Shown: positions 1 through 12,000 of the stretch, in pieces
Numbering within the stretch: the first letter of the stretch is position 1
Layout: every line of letters starts with the position of its first letter
Source: Ariolimax columbianus
Lineage: Eukaryota; Mollusca; Gastropoda; Stylommatophora; Arionidae
Assembly: GCA_036924085.1 (NCBI GenBank)
Contig: JAVGWX010000002.1
Location: 49,924,948 to 49,988,947 of the forward strand
Direction of reading: 5' to 3'
Length of the DNA stretch: 64,000 bases
Position numbers and translations under genes: made by a program
Notes under the pieces: generated by a model
What the model was told of the DNA's origin: nothing
Database searches by the model: none
Seen by the model: the letters and a program-made list of their open reading frames with translations, nothing else

Positions 1-60
1 AAACATTAGAGCAATGTAGACCTGCAGCCTGTACAGCACCATCTTTGCTTCTCTCTTTGC
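1..60 (+). repeat. Dispersed repeat F, cut by window edge
   Basis: acattagagcaatgtagacc-tgcag and caccatctttgct match the middle of the repeat at 14225-14575 and 38672-39010. Confidence 0.6.
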
Positions 61-625
61 TTGTGGAGATACAGCTGTGTTGTTAACATGGACTATTATT
101 AGGATTTGTGAAAAATATTTTTTTCAGTGGGCAGAAAAAAAATTGTGCAACAGAAATAAATTAATTTCTGTACATGGAAAATAAACACTTTAGTCAGAAC
201 AAGATAAGTGACAGTGCATCATTGATGTCAAGGAGGCAGAGATATGACAAGTTGAAGTTGAACTAAACAATTTGTTCACATCACGCAGTACAGTCTCTTT
301 CCAGCTAATGTTGGATGCACAAATTCTTTTCCTTGTTTGTCATGCAACCCCATTCCAAAGCCATGCTGTATGTACAATTGTATTCTAATATATGCAGCTT
401 AGAAATTCTTTTATCTGGGAAGTGTGTGAATAATTCTATGTAATCCTGAATTCATAATGCAATATGTTGAGTCAAGTCCGGATAGATTGGTTTATTGTGA
501 GGTATGCAACATAATTTTTTCCATAGGCTACATTTAGTGAATTAAGATGTCTCTAGTGGCTAGTGCAATGTTCACATTATTGTGGTTCTGTGTATAGGTT
601 TGTGTGTGTTGAATGACTGCATTTG

Positions 626-875
626 GGGACAGCGTGGCCTAGTGGTTAAATGGCACGGCTCACAATCCGAAGGTGCTGGGTTCGATCCCCATCTCAGCAC
701 CGGCCGTTACCCCGGGGAAGCAAACCCTTAGAAAATGCAGGAGGAAGCAGACCCTTACATAAAATGCATGCTGAAGTCGGATGCACTGGGTCGATAGGCG
801 CAAAATAAAAACACAGTGCAACGCACACCGCCTTGGGGATTAGAGAAAATAAAGCGAACGCAAAAAAAAAAAATT
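626..875 (+). mobile_element. tRNA-derived SINE, family A, copy 1
   Basis: The head has a Pol III A box (tggcctagtggttaaat) and B box (ggttcgatcc). The body contains gaagcaaacccttag and tgctgaagtcggatg, and the tail is A-rich. It is flanked by a perfect 10-bp target-site duplication, actgcatttg, at 616-625 and 876-885. The same family recurs at 44798 and 60602. Confidence 0.92.
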
Positions 876-3063
876 ACTGCATTTGTGAGATCTTTGTATA
901 CCTTTCATGACAAATATTTGGGCAGTGATTTCCAACATGTGACATGCCTGCGGTGTAATTTTACATTAGCTTTAGATTATGTCTAAATGTGAACACACTA
1001 GACTATTCCTAGCACACAACTTCAAACTGAAGTTCTGCTAGAATGACTTCTGCTTTGATAACATTAATATTACGCTGAATTATTCCTCCTTACTTTCACA
1101 AATGTACAACTTGTTTATTTCTGGTGTTAAAGTTTCTGCTTGTTGTCAGGTCCTCCTATATATTTTCACATTTGCTGTTGCTACTGTGTTCTTGTTGTAA
1201 GTATACCAGAATTGCTTTGTCTATTGTGTCAGCTGCCCCTCTCTAGTAGTGTGTGGTGCTTCTGAACAATATCTAATGCAATGTGAAGTAAAGGAGGAGC
1301 AACTTTATCAATTTTAATGTCCAAAATTGGAGCATGCAAGAAATTGTAAAACAGAGAAACACATTTTGTTTCACCTTTCTCATATTTCATAATCCAACTA
1401 CAATTCTTTCAACATTGGCAGACTTTCGGGTCTTGTAGCAGTATGCTTAAGAGGAACCTTTATGTCATTACATGACTGGAGATGCCACTATCATGGATAT
1501 GAACTTTGTCCACCTGGCAGACCATAAACTTTTGTTAGAATGTCATAATATCCACACATACACAAAAAACTACTACTTTCTGACCTTTCCACTCTAATTT
1601 TATTGGCAATTCTATCCTAGATTTTATTTCTGTCATCATTATTTCTTCATTGTTGATGATGTCTTTAACTCTAGCTATCACTACAAGAATAATGTTTGAT
1701 TTAGAATTTGCATTGTAACTTTTAAACTACCCAACTATTCCCATATTCTCCCTAATTTTTTACCATATCTGATCTGCACGGATACTATTATTATGCCACA
1801 TGAGTAGCGCTCCCTCTTATAGTCACTAAGAAGCCCACTCACAAACATGCGTAACACTCTAATATAAGCATATAGTGCCTCCAGTCTATGGCTCACTTCA
1901 GTTATTCAAATTCAAGAAGCCACCAGACATGGATGGTTTCACAAATGAGATACTATTAAAGGTGTAACAGAACACAAAGATGATACTCTTAAAGATAATA
2001 AATGACAGTTAGAGGGCAGTACATGTGTCTGTGGAATGGTAAGAAGCCATTATGGGGCCTATCTTAAAGCAAGACAAGTACAGACTGGCTTGAGGTGCCT
2101 ATCAGGAAAAGAAACACACAATAACAGTGTGGATGTACATGGAAAATACCTTCGACAGAGTCTAGAAAGAGAAGCTAAAGATTAAGCTTCTCAGAATGGG
2201 ACTGTATAACTGGATATGCCATTACCTGGAGAATAGAACAACAAGAGTCCAGATACAGGAGAAACACAGCAGGGGGATAACATTAGAACAAATGACATAA
2301 TGGAAGACACCTACACTAAAGTACATGCTGCAATGCACGCAGATGACTTGGCACTGTGAGCAAGAGAAGGATTAATAGCAGTTGCAAATAATAGAATAAC
2401 AGAAGCATTGGTAAAACTTGAGAACTGGCCAAAATTATGGTTGCGGACATTTAACATGAAAATAAAAATCACTTATCCAGTTTTCAGTTTATCTAACAAG
2501 AAGCAGATATCGACACTAAAAGTAATGCGACAAGCAAAAAAATACAAGACTCCTGAACCACCAAATACACCAAAGAAAGGGTAGACTTAAGAGAAGTAAC
2601 TTCATGTCAAACTCAAAGAAATTTATACTCAAGAACCCAGTACTTTCATAAACAAAACCAAGGCCCATAAAGCCAGTTAGGGTTAGGGTAAAAATATGCT
2701 ATTAGTGAATTTTCACTGTGCAAGTTTCCATAAAATATATTTTCTGTGTGATATCCCTGTACAAAGTTTCAAAAGTGTCAACACACAAAGGAAGCAGGTT
2801 TTGAAATATCTCAATAAAGGTATCTATCAGGTAATGTACCAAGATGAAACTGAAGCTTATTGCAGAATATATGTAATTTGATCAAATCATAAATTTACAT
2901 AAAAGGATCACTGAAATCAATAGTTTACAAGAATCAAGTGCGTGTAATGTCTCTGATTATCAGTCCAGACTTCACAATGGTGGATTGTCATGTTGTGTAG
3001 ACTAGCAAATTGATTTGAAGTTTTGAAGTGAAAGGGAATTACTGAGATAACTTCTGTCCAACC
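876..3063. other. Intron sequence upstream of exon a
   Basis: AT-rich. Apart from the SINE at 626-875 and RT scraps at 1885-2450, I see no coding potential or recognisable repeat in 61-615, 886-1880 or 2451-3063. The small ORF at 2696-2881 has no supporting signal. Confidence 0.6.
1885..2450 (+). pseudogene. Decayed non-LTR retrotransposon RT fragment
   Basis: Scattered frames recall I-type reverse transcriptase: a KPDMDGFTNEILLK-like block near 1915-1965, an AYQEKKHTITVWM-like block near 2100 and a YLENRTTRVQIQE-like block near 2225. Stops and frameshifts occur throughout, and the catalytic YADD box survives only as a CTQMTWH-like remnant. The element is dead, and its boundaries are not visible. 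Confidence 0.7.
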
Positions 3064-3226
3064 GTGCACTTTACTGACCTCATAGATCACTCATTACCTG
3101 GCCCATTTTACTGACCTCATAGATCACTCACTATCTGATCCATTTTGTTGACCATGTAGATCACTCATCACCTGATTCACTTTATTGACCTCATTCGATC
3201 ACTCACTATTTGATCTAATTTCACAG
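3064..3226 (+). repeat. 37-bp tandem repeat abutting a splice acceptor
   Basis: About four units starting near 3073, 3110, 3147 and 3184, each with [ag]tTGACCtcat-agatcactca and diverged at several sites. The last unit contains the branch-point/pyrimidine region and the AG used by exon a of PDXDC1. Confidence 0.8.
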
Positions 3227-3382
3227 CTTGTGTTTGAGATCGTGACCCCAACAGTTGTGTTTAAGTATGTGGAAGATTTGACCCACCCATCAGGTGCTGT
3301 CATTGCTCCCTATTCTAGCATGAAGGTAGAGGACCCACACGAAGACAGAGAAGCGGCATATTTTGATGCCCTCAATACATGG
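3227..3382 (+). CDS. PDXDC1: PDXDC1 coding exon a (first in window)
   Basis: Acceptor ttcacag/ctt and donor tgg/gtatgt give 52 whole codons (phase 0 to 0). The residues include TVVFKYVEDL and end in FDALNTW, matching the VVVFRFF and DALNRW blocks of vertebrate PDXDC1. The upstream intron end is occupied by a 37-bp tandem repeat that runs into the acceptor. The exon coding for the preceding part is not in the window. Confidence 0.9.
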
Positions 3383-5978
3383 GTATGTGGCACCACTTCA
3401 TTTTGTTATCAGACCTTACCTTGGCTAGTAAATTATTTGTCAATGTAATAATATCACTGTCTATTGTTAACCATTTCATTATTCTTTATTGTCTGCTCCA
3501 ATAGGAACATGGGGCTACTACTATAGTGATGGCATTGGTGGTTTCTGTACCACTTTATTTTACATGATGAGGCTGCAAGCTTCACACACAATTGTCCTTA
3601 GTCACCTTTCACAGCATACATGATAGGATCCTCTTCTCCTACTCTTTTGCAAGATATCACATGATACCTGGTTCAGTCATTTAAAATCTTTTGAATACCT
3701 ATGGAGCACTGGTCTTAAACAAATACATCCTAGGTCCTCCTGTCCTGGCCAGGAGTTCTAGTTTTGTTTCTTTATGATTGTCTTGAGCTCTCTTCTCTAT
3801 GTATATTTTGGTCTGCCTCTACGTTTATTTCCTTTGGATATTCCAGAATAGAGACTGTCTTGAAATACTATCAACTGTTTTGTTTAATGTATGTCATACT
3901 CATCATCAATTTGCTTTCCTCACTGCATCTCCCACTGACATCCTTCTGGTTCTTTCCAATAGTTCCACATTAGTGATCTCATCATACTATTTCATTTCAA
4001 TCTCTCTGTTCTGCGCAGACACTCATGTACCTTTTTTGCCGTTGTTGTTTCAGAGTCGTATAATAGAAGTGACTTTACATTGGAGTTGAAGATTTGCATT
4101 TTTGTGTTGGACTTAATTTCTTTTTATTTCTACAAGTTCCCTAATGCAATCAAAATGCCTCTCGCCTTTTGAATTTTTTCATTTGATCCCTGGTTAGGAA
4201 GGAAAAGTATAACCACTTTACTGTACTATACATGTTGTCAAAGGCAGACATTTGTTATAATATCTCAAACATATTAATTATACAAGTAAGTCATATAGCC
4301 TGCAGAACTGCATTTGTACCACCATATTTTAGTATTGCAAGTTGACAATAGTCAGTTATATTTTGCGCCAATTTACAGCTTGCCGAGGCTTTGCAAGTAT
4401 CAAACCCACGAGTCTCAATAACACTGGCAGAAGTTGACAAGGAAGGAGTTTGTATACGTTACTCCCCTCTAGAAACAGCTCAAGGTAAATATGACATTCA
4501 TGCAAGTCTGTTTGTGTGCACACTATTTTAGTGCAGGGGTTAAGCAGTTAGAATAATGGTCTCATGACTAAGGTGGGACGGGGTCAAAACCTCAATAAGG
4601 CATAAGTTATTTTCTATCACGGGTAAAATTAAAACCTAGCATGTGCACTTCACACAACTGAAGGGACTAGTGACCTTTATTTCTAAGCTCTATAAATCAC
4701 CATGACAACCCCAACTGATTAGTTTTGTTAATATATTTCAGTAATTTCCTTTTAGTAGAAGTGTATAGCCAATGCTTTAGTGGTTTCCAAAAGTGTTTAA
4801 TGTATCAGAGACAAAAGTAAGACCACAGACACACCAAGAGCATGTTTAAAGGGGAGATTAACAGAGTGGTATTAACCCCTCAAAGGTAGATAACTATGTA
4901 GACCCTGTCATTCACACAGTTGAAAAGTCTTATGCTGTGTTTGGAGTAGCCAAGATACAAAACCTTGGCTGCAACCCTGCAATGACAGGAATTATTATAG
5001 TTGTCTATTTCACTGAGGATTTCATTTACCCAAACAACAAACAAAACTCAATTGCTCGGTCCCCACGGACATCATTCAAAGAGTCGGCCTGGATGCAAGC
5101 TCGATGAACGCCCTGCATCAGGTCTAGAATCAGCAGAGCCTTTCACTGAAAATCAAACTACAAATTTACATAACCTATGTCATCCCTATCCTGCTATACA
5201 GTTTCGAACCCTGGTCTATTCTGCTGGCCGATCAGAAGCACATTGAAACCACAAACACAGCCAGAGGCACAATAATGCGACTCAGTGGTATGACCAGATC
5301 TAAAATGACAATGAAGTGGCACAATGGACATGCCTTAAAAGCACATTCACCTTACAACACCATTGTAGTTTGCCCTATTAGGACATGTGACCTGCCTTAC
5401 CGAAGACATCCCCCCACTCACCAGCTCTTAACACAGACCACAGGCATCAAGGATGAGAATCTACCCTTATCAAGACACCACCTGATTAGGTCATATCGGG
5501 AAGGTATCATCCTCATTGCATGCAGCCCGGGACTCAGCCACACTTCATGTTCATGGGTGGTTCGCATAATGGATTCTTGTAGCATAAGCAGATTACCTAA
5601 CCTACCTTCTGAATTGGAAAGCTCTAGAAAGAATACCCATTTTTGAAATAGTCTAAATGATTGGATAACTCGAATTCTCAGTGAATTGAAAAATGAGCAA
5701 TAGTCAGGAATTGAAAGGAGCCAATTTCTTGTATTACTTAATTGTAAACTTGGAACAGTGATTCGTTTGATGTGTTTTGAAAGAAAAATTATGTCATTTG
5801 CTGTTATCTTTAACAATGTTGTATACATTATGTCAGTATGTTGTTTAAAATTAATTTTTTTGGTGCTTAGGTCAAGGAACAACAAAAGAGGATATTGAGC
5901 AGTTTGTGGATTCACTCAAATCTAACTTGGTAAAAATCCAATTCATATCTTATGTTCTCTTGGTTTTTATTATGTAGG

Positions 5979-6053
<75 letters not shown>

Positions 6054-9000
6054 ATATATACACATACATACACACATACATACATACACACACGCGAGAG
6101 ATAGACATTAAGTAACAGCAATTCTATTATTTTATTACATTTTTACACGAATGCGAGTCAGAAATTTTTTGTGTCATATTTTCTACATAGTGCCTGGCAA
6201 CACACTTTGTCCGCATGTTTACTAGCTTGTGGATGCCCTATATAAAAATGTCTTTTAGTGTCACCTTTACCCAATTTTGCATCACCTACATTACCTCGTT
6301 GTCAGCTGCCTTGGTATCCATCTGCTACACACTTTCCTATAAATGAGGTCACAGCGAACAATTTTGTGCGCATCACCAGGATACTTGTTGAAATCCACAG
6401 CTATTTCATCAATAGGGTCTGTTGCCACGGACTAGCTGCTCGATCTGAGTTTCACTGACATACAGCTTATTAGCAAATATTCAATATGCTATTAGTGTCT
6501 AGGTTTGTGAAGTTTGGGACAATTTTGCTAAAACCAACATTGAATGTTACTTTATACTAAAGAAACTGTACACTGGAAGAGTGAGACCAGTTCTCGAGTA
6601 TGGCATTGCGGCATGGACAACAGCAGCAAAGGCGAACTTCGATAAAATTAGCAAACTCCAAAACCAAGCCATGAGAGTTATAACAGGAGGCATGAAGTCA
6701 ACGCCAATTGTAGAACTTGAAAAGATTACAAAACTGCAATCCATGACCGACAGAAGAAACTGCAGAGCCCAGCAGCAAGCAGAGAAACTCAGAAGACTGA
6801 CTGACCATCCAATGCACTAGAGACAACAATTTCGGAAATGGGAAACTAAAGCGGAGAAACTTTGCAGAAATAGCCAAAGCAAAGATGAGAGAAGACCCTA
6901 TGAACGCACTAACAACACCAAAACCCATCACTACTATAAGAAAACCTACCTGGAGGCAGCATATATTTCCAGAGGTGGTAGAAAACATACCAGGTATTGG
7001 AAACAAAAACAGGCAGACTGAATAAGAAAGAACAACCCTGAGGTACATAACGAAAAACTACCCAAGCATAGACTGGACCCATGCATACACCGACGGTTCT
7101 GTAACAAACACAACACAGAACGGAGGGGCAGGGGTATTCCTGTGCCTACCAAATGGTAGAAAAGTAACACGGTCAGTGGCAACTGGAAAATACTCAAGCA
7201 ATTTCACAGCAGAAGCTGAGGCACTGAGGGCTGCAGTAGAAGAAATGGTGACAAGCAAGAGTAATGAAAGCCAAATAGTCCTGCTTACAGATGCCCTGGC
7301 ACTAAAAAGCCAGAAAAATACTGAACTTAATGATTTAAGAGCAGTACTCTGTCAACTATGCCAGCAGTCCACACCAAAAAGAGTAGTGGTACAGTGGGTT
7401 CCATCCCACTGTAACATCCAAGGCAACAAGGAGGCAGACAGACTGGCAAAAGAAGGTGCAAGACTACCACAACCAGATACTAGTGGGACATACGAAGAGT
7501 CAAAAAGTCTTATTAGAGCTAGATACATGGCCAAATGGGAAATAGAACATACTGGCTACACAAAAAACGATGCCTATTACCAGTTGAACAGAAGAGAGTA
7601 GGTCGTGGTCTTCAGACTTCGCACTGGCCACAATAGACTGAGGTACCACCTATTCAATAAATTGAAGATAGGTAGCACTGACGAATGCACGTGCGGCACC
7701 GGGAAAATGACCGCTGAACATATGCTGAAAAATTGCCCGACATACGAGGACCAGAGAAAGCAGATGTGGCCGTCACCAGTGGCAACACTAGACACGCTCT
7801 ATGACAGTGTCGACAGCCTCAGGATGACCGCTGCTTTTTTCGAAAAAATAAAGGTTGATTTCCGACTGTGTACGATGAAGAAGAAGAAGAATGTTACTTT
7901 CTCTCTTCCAAATTCTAGGAAATGGAGTTATTGTCTTATTTTATTCCAGTATCATATATTTGGTATTATTTCTAGAACTGTCTTTTATCACATATTCAGT
8001 ATTCCTAAGACAGGCTTTTTGTAAATTCCTATTTCATATGGCTGCTTGCATCAGGATCAGCAAACCATAGCTGATTGAGACCCTATTCTGCCTCCACATG
8101 GAGGCCCTGGAAACAAGTGTAATCTGGTCAAAGGACAGGAATTACAATGGGAAGGCAAATCTGGTACTCAAAAAAGCCAGCTGAAATAGATGTGTCAGGT
8201 CGAAAGGCACAGATATCACAGCCTTGCTGTAAACATGTCACAACGTCCTTTTCAGGATGAACACTGAAGAAGAAAGATGGTAGGAGACCAAGTGAAGTGG
8301 AGGAAGTTTCATGCTGCTCTGAATGATGGGGCTTGATGGTAACTGATTGTTTTGTCAGTCTTCAAGCAATCATCTAAGAAGAGATATTTGTTATAATTCT
8401 GCTAGATAAATCACCTTCAGATTGTCTTGCTGCTTATATCTGTTACATGCTATTACTAGTAACAAAATTGAGGAAAATATGTGTGTGGCCTAGGGGCAGT
8501 CCAAATCTTTTTTTTTTCTCGCATTTTTCCATTGACTCAACTTTATGTATGTGTCTGTGGGTTTAGCACAGATATCTCTCTCACATTTTGTTGAAGCAGA
8601 AGCGTCAATAAATGAACTGGGCACACACATATGTTTTCAGAGTGTGCTGAGTGCTACCACGGTACAAAGAAAGAAATTCAGAAGCATAGTCTTATCCCAC
8701 AGAAGCCTACGATTGGTTGACTTAAATTCCTGGGCTGGACTTGGAGCTGTGAGGTAGAGTTGTTGAACATTTAATGTCGGGCATAATTTTTTTGGTCATT
8801 CCATAAACATCTCACTTACGTATTACCCGGCTTGACCAAAATAGACCCACTGTAATTTTCCAATCATGTCATAAAAGACAGCTGAAGAAGGTTGTACTTG
8901 AGGATAGCAACTTCATCATATAAAAACACTGCTGTTATAATCGGCCACTGCAAAAACTTGGATACTGGCTTCCTGTTTAAGGGACCAGCCGCAGTTGGTA

Positions 9001-12000
9001 ATTACACTTCACATTGGATTTGGATTGAACATTTAAATGAGCTGCAAACACTCCAAGGCTAGCTTCCTTTAAAAGAGATCTGCTTCAGTGGTGTCCCATG
9101 ATTCATATTGAAGTGAAAAGGTGAATGGTCTGCAGATACCAGGAGAAAGGTTTCCTTTAAAAGATACCAGTTTTAATGGTGCTTCACATTGGAGTGAAAG
9201 TGTAAATAATGGCGACGATAATTACTTTTATCAAAGCTTGGTTTCTATATAAGTTAATCTTATTTATTATAATAAAATATGAATACAAGACTGGCCTTGT
9301 ATAGATGCCATGTCCCTTACTGGGGTGAAGAGAATAGGACCACTGGGTTAGCAACCTCATCATGTAAAACAGTCCTAAAGATGCCACAGTTATGAGTGCT
9401 TTGGCACAGGTTTTCTTCAGGGAGGCCAATGACTGTGGCAAAGAAAGAATGAGTATCAAGATGATGTAGTTGATGAGTGGCTGGCTGAGGAGTTTGGATG
9501 TTAGTCTTTCACCATAAGGATACCCGTTTAAATCCTCTATAAGCCATATGTATTTCTCCTATCAGAGGTAAAATAAAAACCTACCTTGTGCAGTGCATGG
9601 ACAAGCAGCCTTTATTCCTCAACCCTGAAGTTCTCCCAGCAGATCTGAGCATTGGGAATATAAACACTGTAGTGATAGTTAAGCTTTTTAGCAGAAGTCG
9701 GTACCTTAGAATGAAACATCGGAAACCCAGAAGAATAAATCAACATTACAGTGGATCCTCACCAACTGCAAAATATATGAAAATGAGTAGTAGTAAAGAG
9801 AGAGTAGGATAAGCTAAACTGAAGTAAGGAGTGACAGATAAAGAAATATATTTTTTTTTTAAATATTTTTTTAAACAAATGGCATAGTGAATACACATAG
9901 TGTAATATGGTAGAAATTTGCTATGCCTTACATAGTGCAGTATGGTGGAAATGTGGTAGAAATGTGCTACACCTAACGAAGTGCAATGCGGTAGAAATGT
10001 GCTACACCTTACAAATAGGAGATCAAATGACATCATTCAGAACCAGCTACTGCACACTTGGAAATCAACTGTTTCAACAAATACAAAGGCTCACTGTAAT
10101 ATGCTTGTGTAGGCAGAACAAACAAATGGTTGAATATGTTATCTAAGTCTGTCGGCTCCATGAAATCATTAGGGTGACAGCATAGTCCTCTCCAACTCAT
10201 TTGATTGATAAACTTTATAGAGATAAAGAAGTCACTTTTATGAGAGAATGGGTTATCTGAGACTGCAGAATAAGATTGAGAAGAAGACAGACTAAAGAAA
10301 GTTAGTAGCCACTGTTCTTTGTTAGTGTCACGTAAAACTTGTGAAGTAGGCAATTGTGATAGTTCCAGCTGGAGCATGGATGTTTAGGGCAGGGGAGATT
10401 TGGGCTCGCGACTCTGGGAACAAAGGTTGCCTGACAAGGTGGCAAGGTCAATCACTGTCTCGACACTAGGTCGACAAAGGAAACGAGTGAGTTTGGTGCA
10501 AGACTTTGTCTAGTACAGGGGGATGTTTGGAGCTGAGGTGGGGATTCGTAGTTGACCACTCTGGCATTCTGAATTAGCATAGTGGGGGGGGGGGGGGGGG
10601 GGTGTTTAGTGACAACATTTAGAGTGACAGGGATTCGGGGATAGTCATCCAATAACAATTAGTTGGGGGTAGTTCCAAATTAGAGTGATGGCTAAGTCAG
10701 ACAATCAACAGAAGACAATTGGACAGCCATGTTGTTGCTTGAGACTATAAAATACTCTGCAAAGATGAACTCAAACAGACTGGCTGGGAAGAAAGCTCAG
10801 AGGCTGTCAGGAGCTGTGAGTGAGTTTGCAGGGTGACTGGACCGGATGACAGTACTGATCCCCCCACTTTGCTGACCAAGCTGCTGTAGCATCCTGTTTC
10901 TATGTGCATGGCATGTTAGTATGATTTTGATCAGTATGTTTCACCTAACACAGACTCTAGCCTTTGCACACTCAACTGTGTCTTAAAATGTGTCTTCCCA
11001 GCTACATCCCCCAGGTGTATGCAGACAGACAGGGAGAGCTCACAGACAAGGAGAAGATTGAGATCAACATCTTGAACTCTGAACTTGTTCACAAACTTAA
11101 AGCACAGGACACTGCTTTCTCAGCAGGTAAGTTGTTATCTTTATATTTAGATACATCCTTCTCCCGTCTGGAGGCGTGATATTCTCTGATTGAAAATCTG
11201 TTTATTGCTACTTAGGTGAATCTCCTGGATACATGCCACATCAGTTTGGTTGTCATGTGGTCGTTACCTGATATATGAGTTGGGGAAGGTAAAACCATTA
11301 AGGAATGAAACTTGCTACCCCACCTCGCATAAGCTTCGGCTTAGTACATGAAGAGTTATCTTCATCCCCCACTGGAATTGTTGCTATAGGACACCTTTAC
11401 CTTGTTGTTTTGATAGTGGGATTTGTAAAATTCTGAATCCTCTTTGCACATTCTACTGCAGTTTGTTGAGTGTTCCTCTGTGTTTGGTCTATAGCTCATA
11501 CCCTTCCTCAATATACCTTGACTCCGCAGAACAGAGGGGGGTGACCCCCAACCAAAATTACCATCTAAAGATCTTAACACACAAAATTACGAGTTAAATT
11601 ATCTATGTCTGAAGTATCCATAATAAAAAATGTGGAGGTCAAAATACAATAGGAAATTTGTCTTTTTACTCCCTACTTCATGTGTATTTCTGCATTAATT
11701 CCTCAATACTATTACCAAAGCTTCTTTCTTCTGTGTTCCAATTAAAGTCTGTAATCCAGATATATATAGGGAGCCGGTTAGCGCACTGGCTTCGTATCTG
11801 AGTGGTCCTGGATTCATTCCCCAGTTGAGGCGGTAGTATTTTTTCAGACCGCAATGGCTCCTGGGTTAACCCAGCTTTAAATGGGTACCGGTTCAGTCCG
11901 GGAAGTGAAAGCAGCGAGGGAGAGGAGATGGCTACCGCCCTCATATAGCTGAGCCTTTTAAATGTGAGATCGCTAACATCTCACACCCCTACAGCAGTAA

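Larger units (their letters stand above)
8754..11001. other. Intron between exons d and e
   Basis: Holds dispersed repeat E copies (8865-9010, 9300-9400), a SINE D remnant, a 35-bp repeat and a G run. The rest, including 10020-10560, has no recognised feature. Confidence 0.6.

Noticed and set aside
640..710. tRNA gene
   Set aside because: A and B boxes are present but the body continues as a SINE with target duplications, and no clover-leaf closes. The same holds for 11764 and 44798.
3764..4089. Two overlapping small frames with hydrophobic residues
   Set aside because: T-rich intron sequence between exons a and b, no start or splice support.
5418..5915. 165-residue reverse-strand frame
   Set aside because: Overlaps PDXDC1 exon c on the opposite strand, has no recognisable domain and no supporting signals.
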